A DNA stretch of 64,000 bases from Echinarachnius parma (taxonomy: Eukaryota > Echinodermata > Echinoidea > Clypeasteroida > Echinarachniidae). Each line of letters opens with the position of its first letter. Position 1 is the first letter of the stretch. A program made the translations under genes and the position numbers. The notes under the pieces were generated by a model. It ran no database searches, was not told the origin of the DNA, and saw only the letters and a program-made list of their open reading frames with translations. This document shows positions 10,782-23,000 of the stretch, in pieces. The DNA is taken from contig JBAMJV010007110.1 in assembly GCA_037951105.1 (NCBI GenBank), positions 1 through 64,000 of the forward strand, read 5' to 3'.

Positions 10782-10984
10782 TGGGCGATTTCAAGTATGG
10801 TGTTTAAGGCCGGTGTTAGTTTTAATTAAACACAAACATCGGCCTTAAACACCATACTTGAGATGACTTCGTGTTAGGATGGTGTACAGTGACATTGGGT
10901 GATTTCAAATATGGTGTTTAAGGCCGGTGGTAGTGTTTAATAAACACTAACACCAGCCTTAAACACCATACTTGAAATCACCCA
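10782..10984. repeat. Two tandem near-perfect 85-bp hairpins
   Basis: The first hairpin is 10782-10866 and the second 10897-10984. In each, TTTCAAGTATGGTGTTTAAG with GCCGG is mirrored by GGCCTTAAACACCATACTTG (small changes) around an AATTAAAC/TAATAAAC loop. They are spaced by about 30 bp and sit between EIF2B4 and AK2. Confidence 0.9.
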
Positions 10985-11602
10985 CTGTATAAGAAGGTGA
11001 CTTCTATAGACAGGTTCAATACCGTTGTTGTTCTCCGCTGGGATCACTATTGGCAGGTGGTCACTATAGGCAGGTCGTCGCTAACATAGTGTTGTATTGT
11101 AATGAATTTCCAAGTTACTTAAATGTTTGTACTTGTGAAAGTTCAGGGGGGGGGGGGGGGGGGGTTGTTTCACAAAGAAACAAACTTAACTCTAAGTTGG
11201 ACCTAAAAATTAAGGAGAGCCGTTAGTTACTTTGTAATATTGTTTTAACAGTTCTGTTGATAAGGCATGCAGTTTGATCAAACACTTGACATTTTTAGCC
11301 TTTGAATATGTTTTTATTCCTAGGCTACAAATTGTTTTCCATAATTGTGAGGTCCAATTACGAGTTAAGATCAACTTACTATCTGTGAAACAGCAATACA
11401 TAACCACACATACACATTTACATTTAACAATCCATTTGTACTGGCAAACATTCATGCACATGAATACTTCCATCCGTTCATTCTGTCAGAACGCCATACA
11501 CAACCATGCTTTAATACCCATCTACACCTATATAGTACACTTACTTGTACATTCAATCAAACAAACACGCAACACGCACTTCCCTTCCTAGACGAAGACA
11601 TA

Positions 11603-11989
11603 CTTAAAGGGATCTAGTAACTTTGTTGACATGTGCAAAAAGTGATGAATGGTTGATGCAATGTATATTGTTGTTATCTTATATGTCCACAGGGTATTGT
11701 GTGAAAATTTCAAGTCAAATGGACATTGTATGGCCAAGTAATGAGTGAAAATGCAAAGTGATATTCAGTAACTCACTGCACTCACTTTGTACACGGAAGA
11801 AAAACTCGCCCGGAGTTTTTCTTATCTGAATACTTCAATCATACATATCTTTGTAACGAAAGGGAAATTTGAAAAACCGAAACCGGTCCCATGATTTTAT
11901 TGTTTATACGAATACAACAAGGTATAAGGGAACCGCTAGAATTAAAATTTTATTTTGAGGATTTGGACAATGTTACTAAGTCCCTTTAA
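11603..11989. mobile_element. TTAAAGGGATCTAGTAAC-ended repeat, full-length copy
   Basis: The left end TTAAAGGGATCTAGTAAC and right end GTTACTAAGTCCCTTTAA are inverted. A shorter copy with the same ends is at 48024-48230, and a partial copy at about 34945-35120. The shared body includes GCAAAAAGTGATG and ATGGCCAAGTAATGAG. Confidence 0.8.
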
Positions 11990-13950
11990 CAACCTAATTT
12001 GTACATTCAAACACTAAAACACACACACAGCTACACTCAAAGCAAACCACAACATAAACTACGAGAGTGACGGACAGATGAATATTAGATTAGTTTCTTC
12101 CCTTTTAATTCCGCCATATATAATTATCCAGCAGGCCCTTTAGCCTGTAGAATCATGGTAAATAATAAACATTTTCTCGGCCGTCTTCCTTCCATTGTGT
12201 CCTTGATTATATAATAAATTTACTATTCACATTTAATGTGACGGTAATGTAGGACCATAGTGAATTAAATTACAATACTATTAAAACTTGTACAATGTAG
12301 TCAATGCAATGTCTTCTTTATTTTTGTGTCTTAGCACAGGTTGACAGTATTTGAAGGGAAAGTGTGCATGTACATGAATGGTCTTTATAGAACAGCAATA
12401 ATTGGTGCACTTATGTTTAGTCTGTGTAATGTAAGTGTAAACTTCCCTTTTACCCAGTAGCAAAGTACTGTGATTGCTAACATTGGCGCATGATGCATTA
12501 TTACATTTATAGAATCGTGAGTTTCATGAACTTCAGAGGTATTCAGGAAATCATTCAGTTTCTCACACAGAAAAAGGAATCATTTCCCTAAGATTATGAC
12601 TAACATGTAGTAACTTGTGTAACTCGAGCTGAGCGATTTATTTGTACATTTTCTGGAGAAAAAATTATGCACCATAGAACATAATTATCAAGTATTTATT
12701 TTATCAACTAGACTGTACCGCTCAATTGTTTAGAAAGACCAATAATGTTTACACGGCTATTATCACCCCTCCAAAAATACTATTAATTACACAAATTAGT
12801 ATGCCTAGTTCATACAGTACTATAATGTATACTTTAGACAGTAATACATCCTATAATAGTTCTAGTTTGGTTATCAATATATTAGACAAATCATACAACT
12901 TTGAGGTGAATGGAAGATAATGAATACAAAGATAAGTCTATTTCAAGAAAAATAACACTAACAAACTAAATGTGTAATCAGCACACACCCGACTTAAAAA
13001 CTACATGATTTAAATTGAATTGATCTTTAGTTGGAAGTGGAGAGATCATCCACTCATACAAAGAAATGTCAGCTCACCTTTACCAAAATTATTTTCTGTC
13101 GATAGCTGTTAATTTGTTTTTGTTGCATTTCTTTAAAGGATAAAGGTGATCAATACAACAAAAAAAATTACATTCATTATTCATATGGGTACCCTGTCCA
13201 GTTAATGATAAGTTTTTATTTTAATTTTTTGTTGGGGGGGGGGGGGGGGGTTCGGGGTTTCAATGGATGGTGGACAATACACAAAACAACATTCAACTGT
13301 ATTTCAGAATGCTAAGGCTATTTATTTGTTGACAATTTTTGTTTAACTTTTCAGCAATATCTTTTCTCTTTTCCCCTTCTGCAAGAACAAAATAAAATCA
13401 TCAGTAACATAAAAAGTAGTTGTACAATCTAATGATCAGAAATTCTGAAGATATATAAAGTTTCATGAATTGTCCATGATTACTTAGAGTATCAAAATAT
13501 ATCTAATATATCATAATCTCTCCTAAAGCTGGTATTCACACTTCCAAATAAAACATTCCCCCAAATCGAATATTGATTAACAGTCCTGAATGAATGCTGA
13601 AGACAAACTGCCACAGACAGAGCCAAAATAATCTCTAAAGCGCAAACAATTTTCCAATAAAAAATAAAGGAAAAATGAGCACATCAACTCGAGGCATCAA
13701 ACTTGACCCATTCAGAACTAAACGATACAATACTCTGGCTAGATGAACGAAAAGTATGTTCATAATTCATTTTAAATCTTGGATTCCCATCTTTCTAGAT
13801 CAGTAGATCCAAAGAAAATTTTGAATTAAATAATTTATAATGCTGAACAATAATCAGTTGTAGTGGTATTTTGCCAAAGCAAAATGTTCCAAGGTATATA
13901 TAATATACTGTATATATGACACCATTTGATGGTAATCCATAAAATCAAAT

Positions 13951-14428
13951 ACAGTAGTCTCCACTTTATTAGGTACGTTTTACCCCTAATGGCCCGGTCA
14001 GATATCAACGGATATCGGAAACGTATGCCCAACGAATAGACAATTTGCAAAAATTAAATTATCCGGTGATGAAAGTCGTCTCCATTGCTTCATGTACAAA
14101 ACATAGAACAACGTACATCACCAGACAAGGAACAGACAAGAAACATATAGAATGGAAAGAAAATTTAGCTCTCCGTTTGCGCAATCCGTTGATATGTGAC
14201 CGGGCTATTAAACAGGTGTACCCGATTAAGTGGTGACAATTTTCTATCAAGAACATAAGAAATGTTTGGTCAAATTCTACACCATTTAAACAGGTGTATC
14301 CCTTTAACCTGTTCAGGACTGATTGATTTTTGGTATAACATGTATTCTCCATAGACCCAAGCCCCCAGTATTTTCGGGACCAGTCCTGAACGGGTTAAAT
14401 GTTACCCAATTAAGCGGAGACTACCGTA
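13951..14428. mobile_element. ACAGTAGTCTCC-ended element with nested MITE
   Basis: ACAGTAGTCTCCACTTTATT at left is inverted by AATTAAGCGGAGACTACCGT at right. A related copy is at 49434-49831. Both contain a hairpin opening with a TTCAGGACTG box and closing with its inverse. Copy one also holds a separate MITE at 13987-14210. Confidence 0.75.
13987..14210. mobile_element. GGCCCGGTCAGATATCAACG MITE, copy 1
   Basis: TAATGGCCCGGTCAGATATC at left is inverted as GATATGTGACCGGGCTATTA at right. A second copy in opposite orientation is at 21641-21865, sharing the internal ACATAGAACAACGTACATCA segment. Confidence 0.85.
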
Positions 14429-14492
14429 CTAAGTAGTCCTGAATGGGCTCAGAATTCAACCTAAAGCCAACGTGAGGTGGGGACGATCACAA

Positions 14493-15000
14493 TCATACAA
14501 ACACGACCTTATCCTTCTTCCCTGAGGTTTTCGCAAAGATGGTCTGAATACTCGCAAACACGGTGTCCGGCGCCTGCGCGGCATCGATGCGCGCGTGGAT
14601 CCCCCGCTTGGAGTAATAGTTGACCAGCGGCGCGGTCTGCTTGTGGTACGCTTCAAGACGCGTCACTAGAGTCTTTTCGTTGTCGTCAGAGCGACGGATC
14701 AGAGGCTCACCGGTCACCTGAAGAAACAAAAGTGGGATTAAATGGGAAAGAATGAAAATATTATATTTCAATGAATGAATGAAGAAATGAAGAACAGAAT
14801 GGATGGATGGATGGATGGATGAACGACAGACTGGCTGAATGAATGCATTCAATTTATTATTCAATCTTCTTGATATTCTCCTTATCAACTAATTAACATG
14901 GGCTTCTCCAGTCACTAAAATTAAGGAATATAGTGGGGTTAAATTAACAATTCATAGTCAACAAATCAATTAATCAATCAATCAACCCTCAATTTATCAG

Positions 15001-15033
<33 letters not shown>

Positions 15034-16999
15034 CAATCAAGTGAAAAATGAATGCATGAAAGAATGAAGGAATAAACAAATGAGTGAGTGAATGGAAAAT
15101 AGTCTAAATGAATGTGATTAAATGAAGAATGAATGAGTAAATGAAGGAATGAATACATGACTGAATAGATAGTTGGATGAAAGGATGAACAAATAACTTA
15201 CATCATCTGTCTGAATGAATGATTGAATAAATAAATGAGTGTGTGAATAAATTAAAGTAAATGATGGGAAAAATAAATGAAAGAATGAATGAATGAATGA
15301 ATGAATGAATGAATGAATGAATGAATGAATGAATGAATGAATGAATGAATGAATGAATGAATGAATGAATGAATGAATGAATGAATGAATGAATGAATGA
15401 ATGAATGAATGAATGAATGAATGCATGCATGAATTAATGGATAGATAGTTGGATGAAAGGATGAACAAATAACTTACATCATCTGTCTGAATGAATGATT
15501 GAATAAATAAATGAGTGTGTGAATAAATAAGTAAATGATGGGATGAATGAATGAATGAGTGAATGAATGAATGAATGAATGAATGCATGAATGAATGAAT
15601 GAATGAATGAATGAATGAATGAATGAATGAATGAATGAATGAATGAATGAATGAATGAATGAATGAATGAATGAATGAATGAATGCATGCATGAATTAAT
15701 GGATAGATAGTTGGATGAAAGGATGAACAAATAACTTACATCATCTGTCTGAATGAATGATTGAATAAATAAATGAGTGTGTGAATAAATAAGTAAATGA
15801 TGGGATAAATAAATGAATGAATGAATGAGTAAATGATGGAATGAATATATGACTGAATAGATAGTTGGATGAAAGGATGAATTAATAACTTACATCATCT
15901 GAATGAATGAATGACTAAATAAATGAGTGTGTGAATAAATTACAGTAAATGATGGGATGAATGAATGAATGAATGAATGAATGAATGAATGAATGAATGA
16001 ATGAATGAATGAATGAATGAATGAATGAATGAATGAATGAATGAATGAATGAATGAATGAATGAATGAATGAATGAATGAATGAATGAATGAATGAATGA
16101 ATGAATGAATGAATTAATGGATAGATAGTCGGATGAAAGGATGAACGAATAACTTACATCATCAGTCATGTCCTTCTTTGGAGGGTTGAACTCCGTGTGG
16201 TAAGACCTGCCACTGGGTTTGTGGATGAGGCGTCCTGTGATTCTCCTCACCAGGAGGGAGTCGTCGATGCCAAACTCAACCACCGAGTCGAGGGAGGTCT
16301 TCCTCTTCGCCAACAGCTCATCAAGCTGAAATCAGAAGAAAACAACATGGAAGTGCATTGATCAAGATGATATTGATGCTTTGATGCTACAGAGTACAGA
16401 TATCACCAATATTGTTATCGATCATTTTCATTACCAATTCTTAAATTTACGCATTTTATCTACGCTTTTTCCACAAGCAAATAAAACTGAAAAAGGCAAC
16501 TATTATGTACCTTCTGCTTATGTAGCAGTAGCAGTCCTGGGGAATCTGTTCACTGGAAAGCCATTCTTGCACTCAGCAGCTTGATATCAATCAACTTGAC
16601 TACGAGTTCATACAAAAATATGTTATTTTCTTAGCAACTGAAGTAAGCAACTAGTTTTTACCTTTTCTGCCTGTGTGACAGTCCTTGGGAATCCGTCTAG
16701 TAGAAAGCCGTTCTTGCAATCGGCAGAGTCCAGCTTGTTATCGATCATCTCGACGACGAGTTCATCGCTCACCAGCTTCCCGCTGTCAAGAACTACCTTC
16801 AGCTTCTTACCAAGGTCGGATCCCGAAGCGATGACGGCTCGGAGCATGTCACCCGTCGCCAGATGGCACACACAGTATTTATCTGCCAGCTTTGGTGCCT
16901 GTAAAATTTAGAGCAATGAGAAAAAAGGAAAATGTTAATAGAATTTTGGAGAACTAAAACTCAAAGACCTCTCGAGGCCCATGTCACCCATGGCCAGGT

Positions 17000-17081
<82 letters not shown>

Positions 17082-20000
17082 CTATGCAAGCTTCAGGGCC
17101 TGTGATTAGTGCAGTGGGAAAAAGAAAATTTTGTCATGAATTGTACCACAAATTTTCCCCAAAATCCTTCGTTGGTTTTTGCCAGGAAATGCCCTATAGT
17201 GTTTAAACAATTTGTAGTGTGATATGACGTTGGAATTTGAGACTGAAATTATCAGATGAATCAACTCAGGTCTTAAAATTAGTTTTTGACCAAAAAAAAG
17301 AATGAATAACAAACAAGCTTGTCTAATAAGCTCCTGAAATGAAGAAGAAAAAAAATTCACTTGAAAAAAAAACATTTAATTGGTCACAGATCTTCTCATT
17401 TCATTTAATTCTATTTCTCTCCTTCCCTATCAATGACACCCTCCAATTGCTCTATCATAATACAGAGAGCTACAGTGTCCTTTGATATTGCTTCATGTCA
17501 CCATGCAGTACCTGTACACCCTTTCCGGCTCCTGGTGGACCCAGGAGAATGGCACAGATCCCCTGGGGCTGGGATCCTGCCTCCTCCTCTCCCTCCTGCA
17601 GGACACTAGCTGGATCCGGGCTTGTAATGGCTGCCATGATGGTTTAATGTGGTATACAGTTTGTGTCCTTATGTAGTACTGGTGATTTCAAACTAGCTGT
17701 GGCCTTTTTTAAAACACTAAAATGTTTGTCTTGGAGTTATGTCCTTGTTGATTGGTTGATGAAAGCTTTTCCGTTCACAAAATTATTTTTCTCATGCTAC
17801 AAGCTCACAGCTCTAGATATGAAAGTGTCCTTTATTCTGGAATTGATGGATATGAATGTTCCTCTAAAAATATTCTTGGAATAATATCTTCTTTTCTATT
17901 GTCGAGCAGATGGATAAAATCTGTTCCCTTCACAGAAAGAAAGCATCTGTTTTTCACATTCCAACAATCTCCTTTACTGTGGAAATGATGGAAAGGGTGT
18001 TGCTCTCACTATGAGGTTTTCTCGGAGTAAACATGTCTTATTCAGTGCTGCAGTAAAGTGATGAACATGAATGGTAAAATTGATTAAAATTCAAAGACCC
18101 ACAATCCTACCTACATGTAGATGAGAATCACAGTACCAGGAAATAAATCTTTTACACAATAAAACCTCGTTATGACAAGCCAAGGAGCTTGGGAGTTGAG
18201 ACCTTGGAAATATCAGGGTAGAAACAAATTAAATAGAATAACCAGCTGAGACCAGCAAAGTCAAATTTGTATTAATAAGATATTTTTGTCATATTTTTAC
18301 AATGAGGTTCCACAAACTTATGACTTTAGACGTCAGATCCAGAAATGCTCAATAAAAAACCTGATGATAATGAGGAAAATGCTCACTCCATCACAATACA
18401 TGTAAATCAGTAATCCTATGTTAAGCAGTTGAAAAACACACATATATAATTCGTGCTAGAGTCTGTGGAGAGTACACACTATTCCATATTCAACATAGTT
18501 GCGTATCAGTTTTTCCAATTAAATCGTTTGTGACAATGTAAACAAAACAACTAATTTAACTAAATGTCTGCTTTAGACGCCTGCGTGCATCTTCCACGAA
18601 ATACTAGATTCTATTCTAGATTCTACACCATTTATAACCAAACTTGCTATTAAAACATGCTGATCAACAAAGCCACCCAAATGCCTCTATGTAATCCTTT
18701 CCTGATTGAACCAAAATAGCTCAAAATGCAAGAAATACACAATATGTAACTTTGTAATGTCAATAGAATATGAAATCCTGCCTGGGCTCACGAAGGAAGC
18801 AATTAAAGACACAGCTGTACTTGTATCACAATACTGTCCAAGGTTTCATAATATTGGAAATTGAAATCCTATACATGGACGTACAAAAAGGAGCAATTAC
18901 TTGATCCTACTCTCACAACACTAGTTGTCAGATAATTGCCACAATCTAAAATGAAATCCCACATAGTCCATCCAAATGAAAAAACAGAACTTCTGTACAA
19001 TCATAACACTGCTGTTTACAAAATCACCACAATCGAATATGAACTTCTGCACATACACACATTACGCCAATGACATAATTGACTGGAATACGATAACAAA
19101 ACTGTTGGAAAATGAAAGAATGCATGAAACCCTACTACTACTGGGGTAGTTATACGCTATACAACACTCATGCATCATTATCATCAACACGAAAGAGAAA
19201 TAATACAAGTCTGTAAAATCTAAACAATGCTGTTCACAAAATCGATGTCCAATCAAATACAAAACCTTACAGTTACACTCAATTTTATACAGACATAACA
19301 TAGGAAGGAATTATGGACAAGACCATACATGTACAATCACATTTACTGCTGATCAGAAATTCCCAACATTAGAATATCAAATTAGCAAGTCAAATCAAGG
19401 ATGGTACAAAGCAAACACGGCCTTCGGGCATGTGAGTAATCTAATAAGCCACTATCCATGAATCCACTGTGAGTGATGCCTAGAGTTTTAAGTCTGAACG
19501 CGATTATAGCGATCCTCCGACTCCGAGCCAAATACAATTATGAAGAGCAAATGAGAAGCCTTTTCTCATATATGGGTGAGAATGATGAATGCACATATCC
19601 AACTCAATTATCAGCCTATTGACTGCATTTACTAGAAAGGCTAAGAAAACACACAAACACTCAAAATAGTAGTGAACATGTACAGTACAGTGGCAATCTA
19701 TGAATACTGCCAGTGATGCATAGGGCGTAGAGTCTAAAAGTGATCGTCCGAGCCAAATACAATTATCAGAAGCAATTTCTCAAATTGGGTGAAAACGCAC
19801 AAACACTCAACCTAGTCACTGTAGTACAGTACATGTATGTACTTCATGTATGTTGACACAACCTACGAACCTGACATGAACAAATGTTTGCACAAAATAG
19901 TTAATAAGAAAGAGTATGAGTGGGTGGGTACATATTATGTTGAGGCCTACATGCACAATTTAATATCGAGACATGTACGTGCAACCAGTGCAGTATATGA

Positions 20001-23000
20001 CAAGGGATCACAGGATATAGTTTTTGTACGCATATCGGCTGGTGCATATGTACATATCAGCTGTTTGTACCATACATGTAGTGTACATGTATACACCCCA
20101 CCCAGGTCAGTCAGTGATAGTGGTTTTGTACAGCTAGCGCCTCGCAACTAGTCTCGATTTCAGGCAACTTTCTTTTAAAATTCAAGTACTTGGGGGGGGG
20201 GGGAATAAAAAGATCATCCCCTTGAACTATAATTCAAGGTATCTCTTACAGAACTAGCTATGCCTGTGTTTCAGGTAACTTTCTTTTGATTTATTTTAAT
20301 CCATTCTGGACTGGTCCTGACAATACTGTTAGACTTGGCCTGGGGTCTATAGAGTACAGAAGCCATGACGTCATAAAAACACTTTTTTAGAATTTTAAAA
20401 TTTGGACTTCATTTTCAGAAAGAGCATAACAAATAATGTCAAAATACCGAAAATCAAAGGAATAGGTTATGTATTGGCTGAGATATGCCCATCCGAATGA
20501 ATTTTACTTCAATAGGAAATCACTGTTATTTTGCTCTGGTTTATAACGTTACGACCCAGAGCAAAATAACAGTGATTTCCAATTGAATTCTATTCATTCG
20601 GATGGTCATATCTCAGCCAATACATCACATATTCCATTGATTTTCAACCTTTGGGCATTATTTGTACATGTGTTTTTTTTTTGGAAAATGAAGTTCAAAT
20701 TGAGAAATTCTAAAAATAGATTTTTATGATGTTACAGCTTCAGTACTCTATGGGAATGCATGCTATAACAAAATCAAACCATCTTCAAATGTCTTATGCC
20801 CGGCGCAGACTCGACCCGATCCGACTGGTTTTCAGCCTGATTAACTCAGTATGCGCTGCCTCAGGACTCCGGTTTTTCCAGTCAAGTGCCAGTCGGAGGT
20901 CATTCGACTGAGCGAAACTGACTCTAGCCTGACTGAAAACCAGTCGGATCGGGTCGAGTCGGCTCTGTCTGCGCCGGGCTTAAGACTGGTATTGACTTTT
21001 AGTGGCAATATTGACAAGGAAAGTAGTGCTGAAAAAACTACTTTGCAGTTTGCATTCATACCCTGGAACACACAGTTATGAGCAGGCTAGACGGTCAATG
21101 TTCAATGTCAATGTTTATTTATTTTCACTTAAAAGTAGCAAAAGATAAACATTTGATTAAAACACAATGCAAATAAAAGAATGTAAATCAGATACAATAA
21201 AACACATCTGAAGTTTTATTGCATTTGGCACGTAAAATGAAGCCGTTGAAATGCTTGTATTTGAATCCGATACCATAAATAATGGTTTCATTTTGGTTTG
21301 ACATTTATTTTAGCGCACATTTTCCGGCGAACCCAGCCAAGATATCTTGAGCCAAAATGGGGTTAAACTTTAAATTAAAACTTACAACTTACTCAATTTG
21401 TTATACATTTTTAATATTTTAGACACCTACTTAATTGTAAAAGGCACTACTTACCAGTTACAAGTATGTGTTTAGCGTACATTTCAAACTCATTTCATTT
21501 CATTTCAAACTAAATATATAGATAAGTACTGACTTGATATTTCATTTGCCATACTGCGCAAACAAAGGTCATTCGGACTGACATTGACTTGTCCTGACCT
21601 TGATAGTCATTGAGTTGGAAATACTAAGAGTCTTTACTTCTAATAGCCCGGTCACATATCAACGGATTGCGCAAACGTATGTCAAACGGAGAGCTAAATT
21701 TTCCATCTGTTTCTTGTCCGTTCCTTGTCCGGTGATGTACGTTGTTCTATGTTTTGTACATGAAGCAATGGAGACGACTTTCATCAACGGATAATTTAAT
21801 TTCGCAAATTGTCTATTCGTTGGGCATACGTTTCCGATATCCGTTGATATCTGACCGGGCCATTACTCTTGTTTGTACATTGATTGGAAATTCTATTATG
21901 AGAGTCTTTACTTCTTACTCTTGTTTACATTGATTGGAAATTCCTTGACATAAAGGTTGATATATTGTTCTTGTGAGAGGGAACAGAAGATATCCACCAG
22001 CCACTTTGAACATGATTCAGTGGCTTTTGTGGATTTTGAAAAATTCAGTGACTACGAAGTGAAATTTGGAGAAACGTAATAACCAACTTACTTATTGTGA
22101 TGAAATAGCATGTCACATATTGGCTCATTGCAAAAAGAAATACAATCGATTGTAAGTTACAATTTATTGTAAGTCAGAAAATTTCAACCAATCAGATGTG
22201 CGCATTTAGTGACATGATCTGACTTACAATTAATAGTGACTTACAATAGATTGTCTCCTTCTGCAGCGGGGCCATTGATGGCTAACTTGTATGTTACTTT
22301 TGAGTCTGGATATCAAGACTACAACTTACAACTACAATGTGTAGTTTCCTCTTCCACTAACATGTGCAAGTGTGCATAGAAAACCCCAGGGTTCAACCCA
22401 TGTGTGATGAAGCAATGCATGGAATGTGAAACATTCACAACATCAGCGTGCTGCAGTCAGCAGAGTGGCCAGGGTAATCACGATGGGGAGTAAGGGCAGC
22501 AGTGTAACAAAATATACGGGGGATCAGGGCAAATTTGCACCAAAAATGCCAAAAAGAGCCCCCCAAATTCATAAAAAAGCCCCCATCATTTTTGCATGGA
22601 GTTCCATAAATCACAAATTTTAGCGTGTTATTTTCATGCAGCCAAATTTAAAAAGTAGCCAACGAAAACAAAATTTTGATTTTTAGGTGATACGTATATA
22701 TACGTATCACCTATTGTTATTACTCAGCGGGGTGTTTCCACAATCGCACAATACTTCACGATCATCTCTGGCTTTGTGTATATAATTCGTGTCATGTTAC
22801 AAGGCTCGATCTCGATAAGATCTTGTTCATAACATATCAAATTATCATGCGACATCATTTGATAACGCTACCACGATCCGTCGTCATTTCCCGCGGTCAT
22901 TCCGATTTCATTCGACATCATTTTGATAACGCTATCACGATCCGTCTTTATTTCCCGCGGTCATTACGATCTCTAAATATACCGCAATTGTGGAAACACA

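Larger units (their letters stand above)
11000..14492. other. Convergent intergenic region EIF2B4 / AK2, including AK2 3' UTR
   Basis: Contains the repeats at 11603-11989 and 13951-14428, poly-G tracts, and AT-rich sequence. A minus-strand AATAAA (plus TTTATT, about 13965-13970) is a candidate AK2 polyadenylation signal 0.5 kb after the stop, but others exist further on. No other gene seen. Confidence 0.45.

Noticed and set aside
10782-10984. CRISPR-like array
   Set aside because: Only two repeats, each a hairpin, in an animal nuclear genome; no spacers or cas genes.
15118-16120. Long minus-strand frames rich in IHSFIHSF repeats (up to 156 codons)
   Set aside because: They are translations of the (GAAT)n tetranucleotide minisatellite in AK2 intron 3 and appear in several frames at once.
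19837-20151. 104-codon plus-strand frame in AK2 intron 1
   Set aside because: No family resemblance, no splice context, and AT-rich composition like the surrounding intron.
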